Of a stretch of 64,000 bases of DNA, positions 9,128 through 18,065 are shown one piece after another (the stretch's first letter is position 1; each line of letters begins with the position of its first letter). The notes under the pieces are model-generated. The model searched no databases. It worked only from the letters and a program-made list of their open reading frames with translations, and had not been told where the DNA came from. Source of the DNA: UBA11865 sp041570195 (GTDB lineage: Bacteria > Chloroflexota > Anaerolineae > Promineifilales > Promineifilaceae); contig JBFFWQ010000017.1 in the NCBI GenBank assembly GCA_041570195.1, forward strand, positions 1 through 64,000. Direction: 5' to 3'. The position numbers and the translations under genes are program-made.

Positions 9128-10394
9128 GGTCATCGTCGCCCACCCGAATATTCAGCACTCCTTGCAGCTGGCAGTCAGTCTGCAAAAAGCCGGTTTGCTT
9201 GCCGCGTTGATATCGCGATTGTACGCATCTTGGCGACATCCCCCATTTTCGCTTCTCACCTGGTTGCCAGGGTCAGTCCGGCAACGCATCGAGCAGGATG
9301 TATTCGCCAAAGTGCACCGGAGCCATCCTGATTTGGCTCCGAGATATGTGCGTACCATCGATACGTCCAGAGCCTTGCTGCCAGTCATCTTGCGGCGGGC
9401 AAGCCTAATTTCACATGGAACGATGCTATCCTGGTTGCACCGGAATTCACCCCATTTTCAGCATCAAGTTGCCGATATCGCCTCAAACCAGGCCGAAGCG
9501 TTGGTTTGCTACGATCGTTTTGCCTACCATGCCTTTAAAAGACTCTCGAATGGCCAGGTGAAACGAATCTTGGATCTTTCCTTTGTTCATCCTATATCGG
9601 CCAGGCGGATCCTGGCTGAGGAAGCCGAGCGATGGCCCGAATTGGCTCCATCACTCGGCTTGTCGGGCGTAACCGGCGCCGGCTTTGATCACATCATAGA
9701 CGAAGCCGCAATGGCCGACTACGTACTGGTCGGATCCACTTTCGCCCAGAATTCGTGCATCGAGAACGGCATCCGGCCGGACTCGGTTTTCGTTATCCCT
9801 TACGGCGTGAATGATTATCGTTTTCTTCCTACTGTCAAGGAGCCAGAAAAGCACGAGGATACGTTCCGATTCTTATTTGTAGGCCAGATCGGGCAGCGAA
9901 AGGGCATACGTTACTTACTAGATGCCTTTGAGCGATTGGGCCTGGTCGATGCTGAACTTTGGCTTTGCGGCAATATCATGGACGTTGAACATATATTGGA
10001 TACCATGCCCCGAGGATGTCGCTATTTGGGCTATGTCCCAAACAAACAATTGCCGGCCATCTTCAGCCAGGTAGATGCTTTTGTCTTTCCGTCTATCTTG
10101 GAAGGTTTTGGGCTGGTTATCCTGGAAGCGATGGCTTGCGGCCTGCCGGTCATCACGACGAGCCACACCGGCGGTCCAGATATCATCGACGATGGCGTGG
10201 AAGGTTTCATCATTCCACCTGGCGATGCCGACGCCCTGGCCGAGACCATGCTTCATCTGTACGAACATCCAGTTGAGCGCATTGAAATGGGCACCGCGGC
10301 CCGCCAGGCAGCCGAGAAGCGCTCCTGGTCCGCCTATCACGAACAGGCTGCCCATCTCTTTGAGCGAATACTAGGTGATAGCGTGAGCAGCTAA
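9120..10394 (+). CDS. glycosyltransferase family 4
   Basis: The C-terminal Rossmann half shows the GT4 pattern: FLFVGQIGQRKGIRYLLDAF, then VFPSILEGFGLVILEAMACG with the E-x7-E donor-binding glutamates, then VITTSHTGGPDII. The N-terminal half is the acceptor domain. ATG 9120 has GAGGTG nine bases upstream; a GTG at 9108 is in frame but less well placed. It overlaps the polymerase gene by 8 bases, and the next ATG follows its TAA directly at 10395. Retaining transferase; donor sugar unknown. Confidence 0.9.
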   Translation: MSKVIVAHPNIQHSLQLAVSLQKAGLLAALISRLYASWRHPPFSLLTWLPGSVRQRIEQDVFAKVHRSHPDLAPRYVRTIDTSRALLPVILRRASLISHGTMLSWLHRNSPHFQHQVADIASNQAEALVCYDRFAYHAFKRLSNGQVKRILDLSFVHPISARRILAEEAERWPELAPSLGLSGVTGAGFDHIIDEAAMADYVLVGSTFAQNSCIENGIRPDSVFVIPYGVNDYRFLPTVKEPEKHEDTFRFLFVGQIGQRKGIRYLLDAFERLGLVDAELWLCGNIMDVEHILDTMPRGCRYLGYVPNKQLPAIFSQVDAFVFPSILEGFGLVILEAMACGLPVITTSHTGGPDIIDDGVEGFIIPPGDADALAETMLHLYEHPVERIEMGTAARQAAEKRSWSAYHEQAAHLFERILGDSVSS

Positions 10395-11159
10395 ATGGCT
10401 GGTCTGAGATCGAAATTGAACCTGGGCTGGCGCTATGCCACGGGCTTCGCCGGGTTACGCTCGGCCGACGTGATCCTGGCTTCCTTCCCCAGGGCCGGCA
10501 GCACCTGGATTCGTTTTCTTCTCTGCAACTACTTGAGCCTGCAGGAACTGGACGGCCAGCCGATCGACTTCCCGACGCTTGACGGCACGATGCCGGCCCT
10601 CGGGTACAGTAACCTTTTGACCACCTGGCCTTACCGGTCGATCCCGCGTATCGTCAAGACTCATCGGCCTTACAACTCAATTCTATTCGCTCTGCCGAGC
10701 CGAGTGGCTTATATCTCTCGCGATCCAAGGGATATCGCCGTGTCCTATTATGAGTTCCTGAAAGCCCACAGTGAAGTGCACCTTGAGGAATCTTTCTCTC
10801 AGTTTATTCGGCACCCGCGCTATGGGTTGCAGCCGTGCCTCGAACATCATACGTCTTGGTCATCTCGCGCGGATATCGTAGTCCGCTACGAGAAGTTACT
10901 CCAAGACACGGGCAGTCGCTTTCGCCACCTGCTGGCCGCCCTCTCGATTCCTATCCACGACGAACATGCTCGGGAAGCTGTGGCCCGTTCTACGTTTGCA
11001 ATTGTCCGGCAGGTTGAATCAAATAGCGGTCTCACCCGGCCGGGAGTCATGGACGAAGGATTTAAGTTCACCCGCAGAGGCGAATCGGGCCAATGGGTCG
11101 AATACTTTTCCAAGGCCGACCTTTCTTACTACGATCAGCTATGCGTATCGTTCAAGTAA
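10395..11159 (+). CDS. sulfotransferase (Sulfotransfer_1 type)
   Basis: Second sulfotransferase of the locus, 254 aa. ILASFPRAGSTWIRFLL (about residues 25-41) is a textbook 5'-phosphosulfate loop of the cytosolic/eukaryote-like branch. VAYISRDPRDIAVSYYEFL is the 3'-phosphate-binding motif, and FKFTRRGESGQWVEYFS resembles the C-terminal RKGxxGDWK region. It is more similar in style to aryl/alcohol sulfotransferases than the gene at 3202. The start codon follows the previous stop without a gap. Confidence 0.88.
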   Translation: MAGLRSKLNLGWRYATGFAGLRSADVILASFPRAGSTWIRFLLCNYLSLQELDGQPIDFPTLDGTMPALGYSNLLTTWPYRSIPRIVKTHRPYNSILFALPSRVAYISRDPRDIAVSYYEFLKAHSEVHLEESFSQFIRHPRYGLQPCLEHHTSWSSRADIVVRYEKLLQDTGSRFRHLLAALSIPIHDEHAREAVARSTFAIVRQVESNSGLTRPGVMDEGFKFTRRGESGQWVEYFSKADLSYYDQLCVSFK

Positions 11160-12319
11160 TACTGGCCTTCTACCCTTGCCAAATATGGGGTGGCCCGCCG
11201 CACATTGTCGATGTGTTGGGTAAAGAATTGCAGGAACGTGGTCACGACGTAAGGATTCTGACCACCAACATCTTGGACTATCAAACTCGGATGAGTGACA
11301 GGTCATTTATTGGGCAGTGGGACGGGCTTCCGGTTACCTATCTCAAAGCTCGCTGGTTCGGCCGGAGTAGAAGTTCGATCGGGTTCATCGTGGCTCCCGA
11401 TCTGTGGCGCTTCAGACATTGCTTCCGTCAGGCAGACGTCGTACATATTCATGGCTACCGCCACTTCCTTTATGTGGGTGCTTCAATCTTTACCCAACTG
11501 TACAGGAAGCCGTTTATCTTTCAGGCGCATGGAACGATGACCACTGAATTCGGCCGTCAGGCGCTTAAGAAGGCATTCGATCGTACCATGGGACGCTTGA
11601 CAGCCCGCCGAGTATCTCGAGCTATCGCCTTGACAAAGGCGGAAATCGGCGACTATGAACGGCTGGGAATCCCTGACAGTGCAGTTGTTAAAATCCCGAA
11701 TCTCATAAGGCCCGATTTGCCCGTCCCTTGGCCCGACAGGAGCGTCTTTCGGGCTCGCTATGGCATTGGCGCGCAGGAGAAGATGATCTTGTTCCTTTCT
11801 CGCCTTCAGGCCCGAAAGGGATTAGATTTATTGATTACGGCCGTCGCCAATCTGGGTGATCCTGGCGTTCGCTTGGTGGTCGTCGGGCCCGATCATGGAT
11901 TTCGCGCGCGAGCCGAGCAACTATCGGACGAGTTGGGCATGGTCGGTAGCGTAATTTTCACCGGCCCGCTGTATGGTCAGGAGAAATTCGAAGCGTATAG
12001 CGCAGCCGATCTTTATGCCCTGACGTCGGTCGGCGGAGAAGGTTTACCAGTGGCCGTCGTCGAAGCCTGTTATGCCGGGACGCCAGTGCTGCTCACCGAC
12101 TCCATCGAAATCAGCCAACTGGTGGACGGCCGGGTTGGCCTGGCTACGGCCGTGGACGTTAACGCCATTCAAGAGGCGTTGGCAACGATGTTGAACGATC
12201 CGGAAAGACTACAATACTTCAGCCAGCAGACAGAGTCTTTCATCAAGAAATACTTCGATCCAGAAACCATCTTGGACCGTATTGAGGAATGTTATCGATC
12301 GGCGGTTGGCGACAGCTAG
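11141..12319 (+). CDS. glycosyltransferase family 4
   Basis: MRIVQVILAFYPCQIWGGPP at the start is a classic GT4 N-terminus (beta-strand 1 and Gly-rich loop), which selects ATG 11141 over the upstream in-frame start at 11093. The C-terminal donor domain shows ILFLSRLQARKGLDLLITAV and LYALTSVGGEGLPVAVVEAC with the conserved glutamates. It overlaps the upstream sulfotransferase by 19 bases. Probably adds one residue of the repeat unit on the cytoplasmic face. Confidence 0.9.
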   Translation: MRIVQVILAFYPCQIWGGPPHIVDVLGKELQERGHDVRILTTNILDYQTRMSDRSFIGQWDGLPVTYLKARWFGRSRSSIGFIVAPDLWRFRHCFRQADVVHIHGYRHFLYVGASIFTQLYRKPFIFQAHGTMTTEFGRQALKKAFDRTMGRLTARRVSRAIALTKAEIGDYERLGIPDSAVVKIPNLIRPDLPVPWPDRSVFRARYGIGAQEKMILFLSRLQARKGLDLLITAVANLGDPGVRLVVVGPDHGFRARAEQLSDELGMVGSVIFTGPLYGQEKFEAYSAADLYALTSVGGEGLPVAVVEACYAGTPVLLTDSIEISQLVDGRVGLATAVDVNAIQEALATMLNDPERLQYFSQQTESFIKKYFDPETILDRIEECYRSAVGDS

Positions 12320-12345
12320 AGCAGATTTGTCGACGATAAGCAACA

Positions 12346-12951
12346 ATGAGAAAGAAATACAGACTGACGCCCTGGAAATATCATAACGAACTTCTACGTT
12401 ATGCTCTTCTGCCAGTTGTCCGGCTTTATTTCGCCTGGCACGGAATTCCCTGGCAGCCGGGCTGGCGAATATTCGGCCTGCCGCTCATACAAAAACATGG
12501 CGGCAGTCACATCTCCATCGGTTCTTACTTGCAGATGCGGAACTGGTTCAGTTCCAATCCTATAGGCGTCAATCACAGGACAATTCTGGCGACCTGGTCT
12601 GAGGGAGCGGCGATTAGGCTTGGGAATCATATTAGGCTTTCAGGCGCTACGATCTGCGCGGTGACTTCCATCTCAATTGGTAACTACGTTACGATAGGCG
12701 CCAACAGCACAATACTGGACTCAGACTCGCACCCTCTGGCCATTAGTGACCGACTCATTGACCCCAGAGCAGGCAAGAGCGAGGCGATCGTGATTGAAGA
12801 CGGCGTATTCATCGGGATGCAAGCATTGATATTGAAGGGCAGCCACGTTGGCGAGGGGAGCGTCATCGGCGCTGGCAGCGTAGTCGCCGGAGAGGTGCCG
12901 CCCGGAGTTATCGTGGCCGGAAATCCAGCCACGATCATTCGTGAATTGTGA
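12346..12951 (+). CDS. hexapeptide-repeat acyltransferase (WcaF/Maa-like)
   Basis: A 201-aa left-handed beta-helix O-acetyltransferase. Hexapeptide units run from about residue 85 (IRLGNH-IRLSGA, ISIGNY-VTIGAN) to the end. DSDSHPLA carries the catalytic histidine of this family, and VVAGEVPPGVIVAGNPATII is the typical C-terminal cap. It would add an acetyl group to a polysaccharide sugar. The start lies 26 bases after the GT gene and lacks a clear Shine-Dalgarno. Confidence 0.88.
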   Translation: MRKKYRLTPWKYHNELLRYALLPVVRLYFAWHGIPWQPGWRIFGLPLIQKHGGSHISIGSYLQMRNWFSSNPIGVNHRTILATWSEGAAIRLGNHIRLSGATICAVTSISIGNYVTIGANSTILDSDSHPLAISDRLIDPRAGKSEAIVIEDGVFIGMQALILKGSHVGEGSVIGAGSVVAGEVPPGVIVAGNPATIIREL

Positions 12952-12961
12952 TTGCGGGTTC

Positions 12962-14158
12962 ATGCATATCCGATTCTTCAATACCTTCGAACCAGTAACG
13001 ACCTTTTACAGGGACCTGATACCTGCTTTGGCTGCCCAGGGCATCGAAAGCGAATTGGTCATTTCCAGCATGGAGTATCGGCCCGGCCGCGAACCGTTGG
13101 AAAGCAGCCTCGATCACCCGCTCATTCATATCCGCCGGGTGAAAGCGGGACAAGGGCTAGCGACCAGCAGAGCGCAGAAAGTATGGGCGATGGTCAGCTA
13201 TACCCTAGGTGCCGTGATTTACTCGCTGTTTGGCCGGTCAGTTGATCTCAACTTCTTCATGACTCAGCCGCCATTGTTTTCACTGTGGGGTTATCTCCTG
13301 CGCTTACTGAGACGTCAGCGCTATGTTTGCCTGGTGATGGATCTCTACCCCGATGGCGCGATTAAAGGTGGCTTGCTGCCCGAAAACGGCTCGATCACCC
13401 AGTTCTTAACTGCTACATCCCGTTTTGCCTTGAAGAACGCAGATGCCGTGGTCGTCATCGGCCGCTGCACGCGGGATTTGCTGCATCACGATGGCATGCC
13501 AGAAGCAAAGCTGCATCTGATCCCTAACTGGGTCAATAATGCTGAGATTCAGCCCATATCTTCCGCTGAAAATAGACTCTTAACAGACTGGGATTTGACC
13601 GATCGGTTTGTCGTCCTTTACTCAGGCAATATGGGCGTCTCTCATTTCTTTGACGATATCCTGGAGTCGGCAAAGCGACTTAAAGACACAGATGATATTC
13701 GATTTGTATTTATTGGCGCTGGGTCCCGGCGCAGAGAAATCGAAGCAGCTCGAGTAACGTATGGGCTCGATAACGTGATGTTTTTCCCTTATCAGCCCTT
13801 GGATCGCCTTTCGGAAAGCTTGAGCGCGGCCGATATCCACTATGTCTGTCTGCGCGATGGTTTTGAGGGGTCGGCCGTTCCCTCCAAGGCTTATGGCGCC
13901 CTGGCGGTAGGCAAGCCGCTACTCTATCAAGGCTCAACATCTGGCGAGATTGCCCGTATGGTGTTGGAGGAGAGAATCGGAACCGTCGTCCCACTCTATG
14001 ACGCTCATGCTTTGACCCAGGCCATTCTACGCTATTATCAAGACCCCGATCGCAGGCTAGCCGAGGGCGATCGGGCCCGGCGGTTGAACGAGCGAGTTTA
14101 CAATAGGGAACACTCGATTCAAAGCTACCTGGCTTTGTTCCAACGAATCGCAGAGTAA
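12962..14158 (+). CDS. glycosyltransferase family 4 (WbuB/WcaI-like)
   Basis: The N-terminus MHIRFFNTFEPVTTFYRDLI fits the acceptor domain of WcaI/WbuB-like fucosaminyl- or fucosyltransferases. FVVLYSGNMGVSHFFDDILE and the C-terminal ADIHYVCLRDGFEGSAVPSK with SGEIARMV are characteristic of that branch. ATG 12962 is chosen because a start at 12941 would add seven residues that do not fit a strand. It lies 10 bases after the acetyltransferase gene. Donor is probably a UDP- or GDP-6-deoxysugar, by analogy only. Confidence 0.87.
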   Translation: MHIRFFNTFEPVTTFYRDLIPALAAQGIESELVISSMEYRPGREPLESSLDHPLIHIRRVKAGQGLATSRAQKVWAMVSYTLGAVIYSLFGRSVDLNFFMTQPPLFSLWGYLLRLLRRQRYVCLVMDLYPDGAIKGGLLPENGSITQFLTATSRFALKNADAVVVIGRCTRDLLHHDGMPEAKLHLIPNWVNNAEIQPISSAENRLLTDWDLTDRFVVLYSGNMGVSHFFDDILESAKRLKDTDDIRFVFIGAGSRRREIEAARVTYGLDNVMFFPYQPLDRLSESLSAADIHYVCLRDGFEGSAVPSKAYGALAVGKPLLYQGSTSGEIARMVLEERIGTVVPLYDAHALTQAILRYYQDPDRRLAEGDRARRLNERVYNREHSIQSYLALFQRIAE

Positions 14159-14187
14159 CACATTAGGCGGTAGATACCTGGTGAACC

Positions 14188-14925
14188 ATGAACAGACAAT
14201 ACCTTCGCTTCAAGTGGTCCCATGACCTGTTGGTTCACCGCCTGGCAGTCAGGTCTTATAATTCGATCATGCGCTTAGTGCCGTTCAGGATCAAGTATGG
14301 CATAGGCAGAAGGCTAAGAGCAGGTAGCTTTCCATACTTGCTTGTGGACGATGGATCAATTGTGGTGCAAGTTGGCGCTCCGAGTGACACCTTATTGGCC
14401 GGCCGTTCGAGGGGTATGTACTTCTGTTTGTTTGCCGGACCACGGGGAAAGGTGGTCATTATAGAACCAGATGCTTCAAGCGTTAGAGCATTCGAGTCAA
14501 TGGCTGAGCGGCAAGAAATCCAAAATGCTGTATTCTGCTCAACCGCAGCCTGGTCGCGAGAGGAATACCTGCAAATCTACATCAACGATTCGCATCCCGC
14601 GTCCAGTTTCAGCAAAGGTTGCAAGGAGTATGATGCGGATCGATTAGAATCATTCCGCTTGGTGGAGGTTCGTGCAAACACGATCGACTGTTTGCTTAAT
14701 GAGCAGGGTATCACAAAGGTCGATCTCGTAAGCGTTACGACCAACGGAGCCGAGAAAGAGATATTGAGTGGAATGAAGGGTCTGATAGCTTCCGGATTAC
14801 CCTACATTAGCCTTGCCATTACCGGAGAAGGCTATATTGGCATGATGGGCGACTTGGGTTATGAGCTTCTCGCGTATGACGATCGCGGTTTTACCTTTGG
14901 AAGAATCGAAAGGGATCATGCCTGA
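14188..14925 (+). CDS. FkbM-family methyltransferase
   Basis: 245 aa. VVQVGAPSDTLLAGRSRGM stands where FkbM proteins have their SAM-binding loop, followed by PRGKVVIIEPDASSVRAFES, the conserved strand-2 acidic motif. VRANTIDCLLNEQGITKVDL followed by TNGAEKEILSGM is the FkbM signature (the usual KIDVEG core is replaced by SVTTNGAE). FkbM enzymes O-methylate sugars or polyketides. The Asp of the KID-x-EG core is changed, so activity is not assured. It overlaps the next start by 8 bases. Confidence 0.75.
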   Translation: MNRQYLRFKWSHDLLVHRLAVRSYNSIMRLVPFRIKYGIGRRLRAGSFPYLLVDDGSIVVQVGAPSDTLLAGRSRGMYFCLFAGPRGKVVIIEPDASSVRAFESMAERQEIQNAVFCSTAAWSREEYLQIYINDSHPASSFSKGCKEYDADRLESFRLVEVRANTIDCLLNEQGITKVDLVSVTTNGAEKEILSGMKGLIASGLPYISLAITGEGYIGMMGDLGYELLAYDDRGFTFGRIERDHA

Positions 14926-15775
14926 ATTCCAACCAGTCATCATAATTGGCGCAGCTCGCTCAGGCACCAAGTTGGTTCGGGACCTGGTGGCCTCTCACCC
15001 GGCCGTGGATCGGGTTCCGTATGATATCAACTATATCTGGCGGCTGGGAAATGAAGAGTATATTCATGACGAGCTTCCACCAGAATTGCTGACGGCGGAC
15101 AAAAGAGGCCGAATAGTGGCAGGAATCGGCCGGTACAGTGCCGGATCGCCCTTTCTCATTGAAAAAACAGTCAGCAACTGTTTGCGCGTGCCCTTTGTGC
15201 GGGCTGTTTTTCCGGATGCGTTGTTCATCCATTTGCTGCGTGAGGGCCGGGACGTGGTTGAATCGAGTTATCGCCAATGGAATTCCCGTCCCAATTGGAC
15301 ATACATCGCCAGAAAAGCCCTTACTTTTCCCCACATTGAAGCGTTCGGTTATGCGCGTTATTATGCTGGTTACGCCCTGCGCCGGTCATTTCGCCGGGCA
15401 CAGGCGGTTAAGATTGACACCTGGGGTCCCCGATATGAGGGCATCGACCGCGATTTGGCCGATCTGGATTTGCTTCGAGTGTGCGCGCTTCAATGGACAA
15501 AATGCGTTCAGAAAGCCGCGACCAGCCTGGCCCAACTAACGCCTGATCGAGCCATGACGATTCATTACGAAGAATTCGTTCAGCGCCCCCAAGAGCATCT
15601 GGAGCGGATCGCGTGCTTTGCCTCTATTGATCCCCAGCCTTATGCTAACAGTCCAGAAGTGGTGTCCGTTACAACCAGTTTTGTCGGCAAGGGCCGGAAG
15701 AATCTTAATTCTGATCAACTCGAATCAATAGCTCCGCTCATGGAAGATACATTACGAGAATGGAACTATCAATGA
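14918..15775 (+). CDS. sulfotransferase
   Basis: Third sulfotransferase. VIIIGAARSGTKLVRDLVAS (from about residue 7) is the PAPS-binding loop, and ALFIHLLREGRDVVESSYRQ is the 3'-phosphate motif with the conserved Arg and Ser. ATG 14918 preceded by AAAGGG fits better than the upstream in-frame start at 14861, which would put 20 unrelated residues ahead of strand 1. Length 285 aa. Coupled to the FkbM gene by an 8-base overlap, suggesting sequential modification of the same glycan. Confidence 0.87.
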   Translation: MPEFQPVIIIGAARSGTKLVRDLVASHPAVDRVPYDINYIWRLGNEEYIHDELPPELLTADKRGRIVAGIGRYSAGSPFLIEKTVSNCLRVPFVRAVFPDALFIHLLREGRDVVESSYRQWNSRPNWTYIARKALTFPHIEAFGYARYYAGYALRRSFRRAQAVKIDTWGPRYEGIDRDLADLDLLRVCALQWTKCVQKAATSLAQLTPDRAMTIHYEEFVQRPQEHLERIACFASIDPQPYANSPEVVSVTTSFVGKGRKNLNSDQLESIAPLMEDTLREWNYQ

Positions 15776-15913
15776 GCAATTTGACACTTTTTCATTCCTG
15801 GAGGATGAATTGCCGTGAAACCCAGTTTCTTCAGGTAATAGAGGCCAAAAAGAATACCCTATCTAAATTGTAGCCCACAAGGCATCTTGACTTATCCAAT
15901 CCATTGCTCTGAG

Positions 15914-16567
15914 ATGTCCAAACGTCTATTCGACATCATCGTTGCCTTTCCTTTTCTGGTATTGACCTGGCCCCTGATAGCGATTGGTGGTATCGCTGCC
16001 AAGATGAGTTCGCCGGGGCCAGCGTTTTTCTTGTCCAAGCGGGCAGGTTTGCACAACCGTCCTTTCTATCTAGTGAAGATCCGGACCATGGTTGCCGGAG
16101 AAGAAAAAAACAGCAGCCGGATCTCGGAAAAAGACGATATGCGTGTAACCCGGGCCGGAAGAATTCTGCGCAAATCAAAGCTCGACGAGTTACCCCAATT
16201 CTGGAATGTCTTGCGCGGTGATATGTCGATCGTAGGGCCGCGGCCTGAGGACTGGGACATCGTTCAGCATAATTATACGCATGAGCAACGACGATCCCTT
16301 GAAGTTCGGCCGGGCATAACTTCCCCGGCCCAGGTGCGTTGGTTTCCAGATATGACTTACCATGACCCACCACCAGAAGGCATCTCCATGGAGGAGTATT
16401 ATCTCGAGCGGCATCTGCCAGCCAAACTTGCTGTAGAGTTGCGCTACATAGACCAGCGCAATCTGCTTCTGGACTTCAAGATATTGGCTCAAACCGCATG
16501 GTGCCTGCTCATACATTCATGGCTGGTTCCTCCCGAAGTGCAAAGTGTCGAGGTTGGCGATTCTTAG
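15914..16567 (+). CDS. polyprenyl-phosphate sugar-1-phosphate transferase
   Basis: Bacterial sugar transferase (short, single reentrant-helix type; 217 aa from ATG 15914). It shows MSKRLFDIIVAFPFLVLTWP, the SPGPAFFLSKRAG motif, the KIRTM Arg/Lys box, then KLDELPQFWNVLRGDMSIVG followed by PRPE, the catalytic and polyprenyl-phosphate-binding region. It initiates repeat-unit assembly by attaching the first sugar phosphate to undecaprenyl phosphate. A TTG start at 15887 is possible. A 138-base gap before it is one of the few breaks in the run, so an internal promoter is possible. Confidence 0.93.
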   Translation: MSKRLFDIIVAFPFLVLTWPLIAIGGIAAKMSSPGPAFFLSKRAGLHNRPFYLVKIRTMVAGEEKNSSRISEKDDMRVTRAGRILRKSKLDELPQFWNVLRGDMSIVGPRPEDWDIVQHNYTHEQRRSLEVRPGITSPAQVRWFPDMTYHDPPPEGISMEEYYLERHLPAKLAVELRYIDQRNLLLDFKILAQTAWCLLIHSWLVPPEVQSVEVGDS

Positions 16568-16570
16568 CCC

Positions 16571-17272
16571 ATGGAATTGAAACACGGTGTAGCCAGGGAA
16601 GACTTAAAGGCGGGAACCGTCATCCTTCCTCATTCTATCGCCGACCCCATCGAACGCCCTGATCTGGTCGGCCCTGTTTTGGTCCGTGATGTTAAGCATG
16701 GCGGCGCAATCATAAGCAAGGATCTCAGCGCAAACGATAATCTCCTCTGTGCGTTTGCCGATATTGCCAAGCTCGACCAACTAGTTGCTTTGGATCAGCA
16801 AACCTTCGCCGAGCTTGGTCAAAGGTATGCAGATGAACCATGGATAGCAGCTAACTTCGCTCATCCATTGCCTGATAAACCGGGGTTAAGCTACGTGATG
16901 TTGGCTGCAGATGGCAGATTATTGGGCTTTTGGATCGCCTCCCAGCGAAATAGTGGCCAGGCCCATACCCATCGAGTGGCTGTTGTGACTGGATGCCGGA
17001 ATGGTGTGGTTTCCCGCCAGCTATTTGCCGCCCATTGGAAAGCTGTGGTCGAACGACCAGGCATAAAGTCACTCACACTTGAGGTTGGCTCCGGCAACAA
17101 GCGGGCGCAGGCATTTTATCGTACGCTGGGATACATTCAGGCAAATGCAATGGACACCTGCTCGTACCTGGAGCGACACCAGCGGCTCGAGGTTGTGAGA
17201 GGTCTAGAGATAGTCAGTCCTAGCGGCTATCTTAGCAGACTGATGACTCGAATGATGGAAACGAACCGATAA
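16571..17272 (+). CDS. SAF-like domain fused to a GNAT acetyltransferase
   Basis: Residues 1-55 (GVAREDLKAGTVI ... VGPVLVRDVKHGGAIISKDL) match the pattern of the SAF/antifreeze-like domain found at the C-terminus of sialic acid synthases. Residues 60-200 form a GNAT fold, with LEVGSGNKRAQAFYRTLGY as the late acetyl-CoA-binding/Tyr motif. Such a fusion suggests an amino-sugar N-acetyltransferase with a detached sugar-binding domain. It lies 3 bases after the initiating transferase gene and 4 before WbqC. Domain calls are by pattern only. Confidence 0.65.
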   Translation: MELKHGVAREDLKAGTVILPHSIADPIERPDLVGPVLVRDVKHGGAIISKDLSANDNLLCAFADIAKLDQLVALDQQTFAELGQRYADEPWIAANFAHPLPDKPGLSYVMLAADGRLLGFWIASQRNSGQAHTHRVAVVTGCRNGVVSRQLFAAHWKAVVERPGIKSLTLEVGSGNKRAQAFYRTLGYIQANAMDTCSYLERHQRLEVVRGLEIVSPSGYLSRLMTRMMETNR

Positions 17273-17276
17273 ATAT

Positions 17277-17975
17277 ATGTCTATATGTGTGATAAGCCAG
17301 CCGAGGTTTTTCCCAGGACTACATTATCTTCATCGCATGATGAACGCCGACATCTTTGTGATCCTTGATACGGTCCAGTTTAATCCACGACATGAAGAAA
17401 ACCGAACGAAATTGAAAAGCCCAAAAGGATGGAGTTGGCTAACCGTTCCAATAAAAAAGGAAAGCCGCTCGCAACTTATCCGCCAGACCTGTATAAACAA
17501 TGAGATCCTATGGCAACGCAAAGCCTTGGGCACGTTACAGTCCTTGTACGGCCGGGCAGACTTCTATCATCAATATACTGCGGAGATAACAGCCATTATC
17601 GAGACGCCCTACCAGCAGCTAGTCCAGCTGGATCGACGCTCATGGGATCCGGCTCTGCGCCTGTTGAATATTGGCTGCCGCTTCATCTCTGCGTCCGAAT
17701 TGCCTGTTACAGGTCAGGGGTCCGGTTACCTCTTAAACATTTGTTCATATCTGGAGGCTAAGAGTTACCTTTCCGGGGCATTTGGGCGAGAATATCTTGA
17801 TCTGAAGGCATTTCATTCCTTGGGAATCAACACCTTGTTCCATGAGTACGACTACCCGTCTTACTCGCAACGCTTCGGTGATTTTGTTCCATTCCTCAGC
17901 TATCTTGACATGCTATTCAATGTTGGACTCAATCGGGACGAGGTCCTATCGGGTGGAAGAATTGTTAATTCGTAA
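17277..17975 (+). CDS. WbqC-like protein
   Basis: 232 aa with the WbqC family start (SQPRFFPGLHYLHRMMNADI, FVILDTVQF..R..ENRTKLKSPKGW.WLTVPI) and late family motif YDYPSYSQRFGDFVPFLSYL followed by DMLFNVG. WbqC proteins occur in O-antigen and capsule loci and are linked to amino-sugar acylation; their reaction remains poorly defined. It sits between an acetyltransferase and a PIG-L deacetylase, consistent with N-acyl exchange on an amino sugar. Confidence 0.88.
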   Translation: MSICVISQPRFFPGLHYLHRMMNADIFVILDTVQFNPRHEENRTKLKSPKGWSWLTVPIKKESRSQLIRQTCINNEILWQRKALGTLQSLYGRADFYHQYTAEITAIIETPYQQLVQLDRRSWDPALRLLNIGCRFISASELPVTGQGSGYLLNICSYLEAKSYLSGAFGREYLDLKAFHSLGINTLFHEYDYPSYSQRFGDFVPFLSYLDMLFNVGLNRDEVLSGGRIVNS

Positions 17976-18065
17976 GACCTAAACGAAACAGATAGGACCG
18001 AGCTGGCTCCAACCAACTTGACGCGGTAATTGACAATCATGACGATTAAAAGGTTTCTATAGAAA

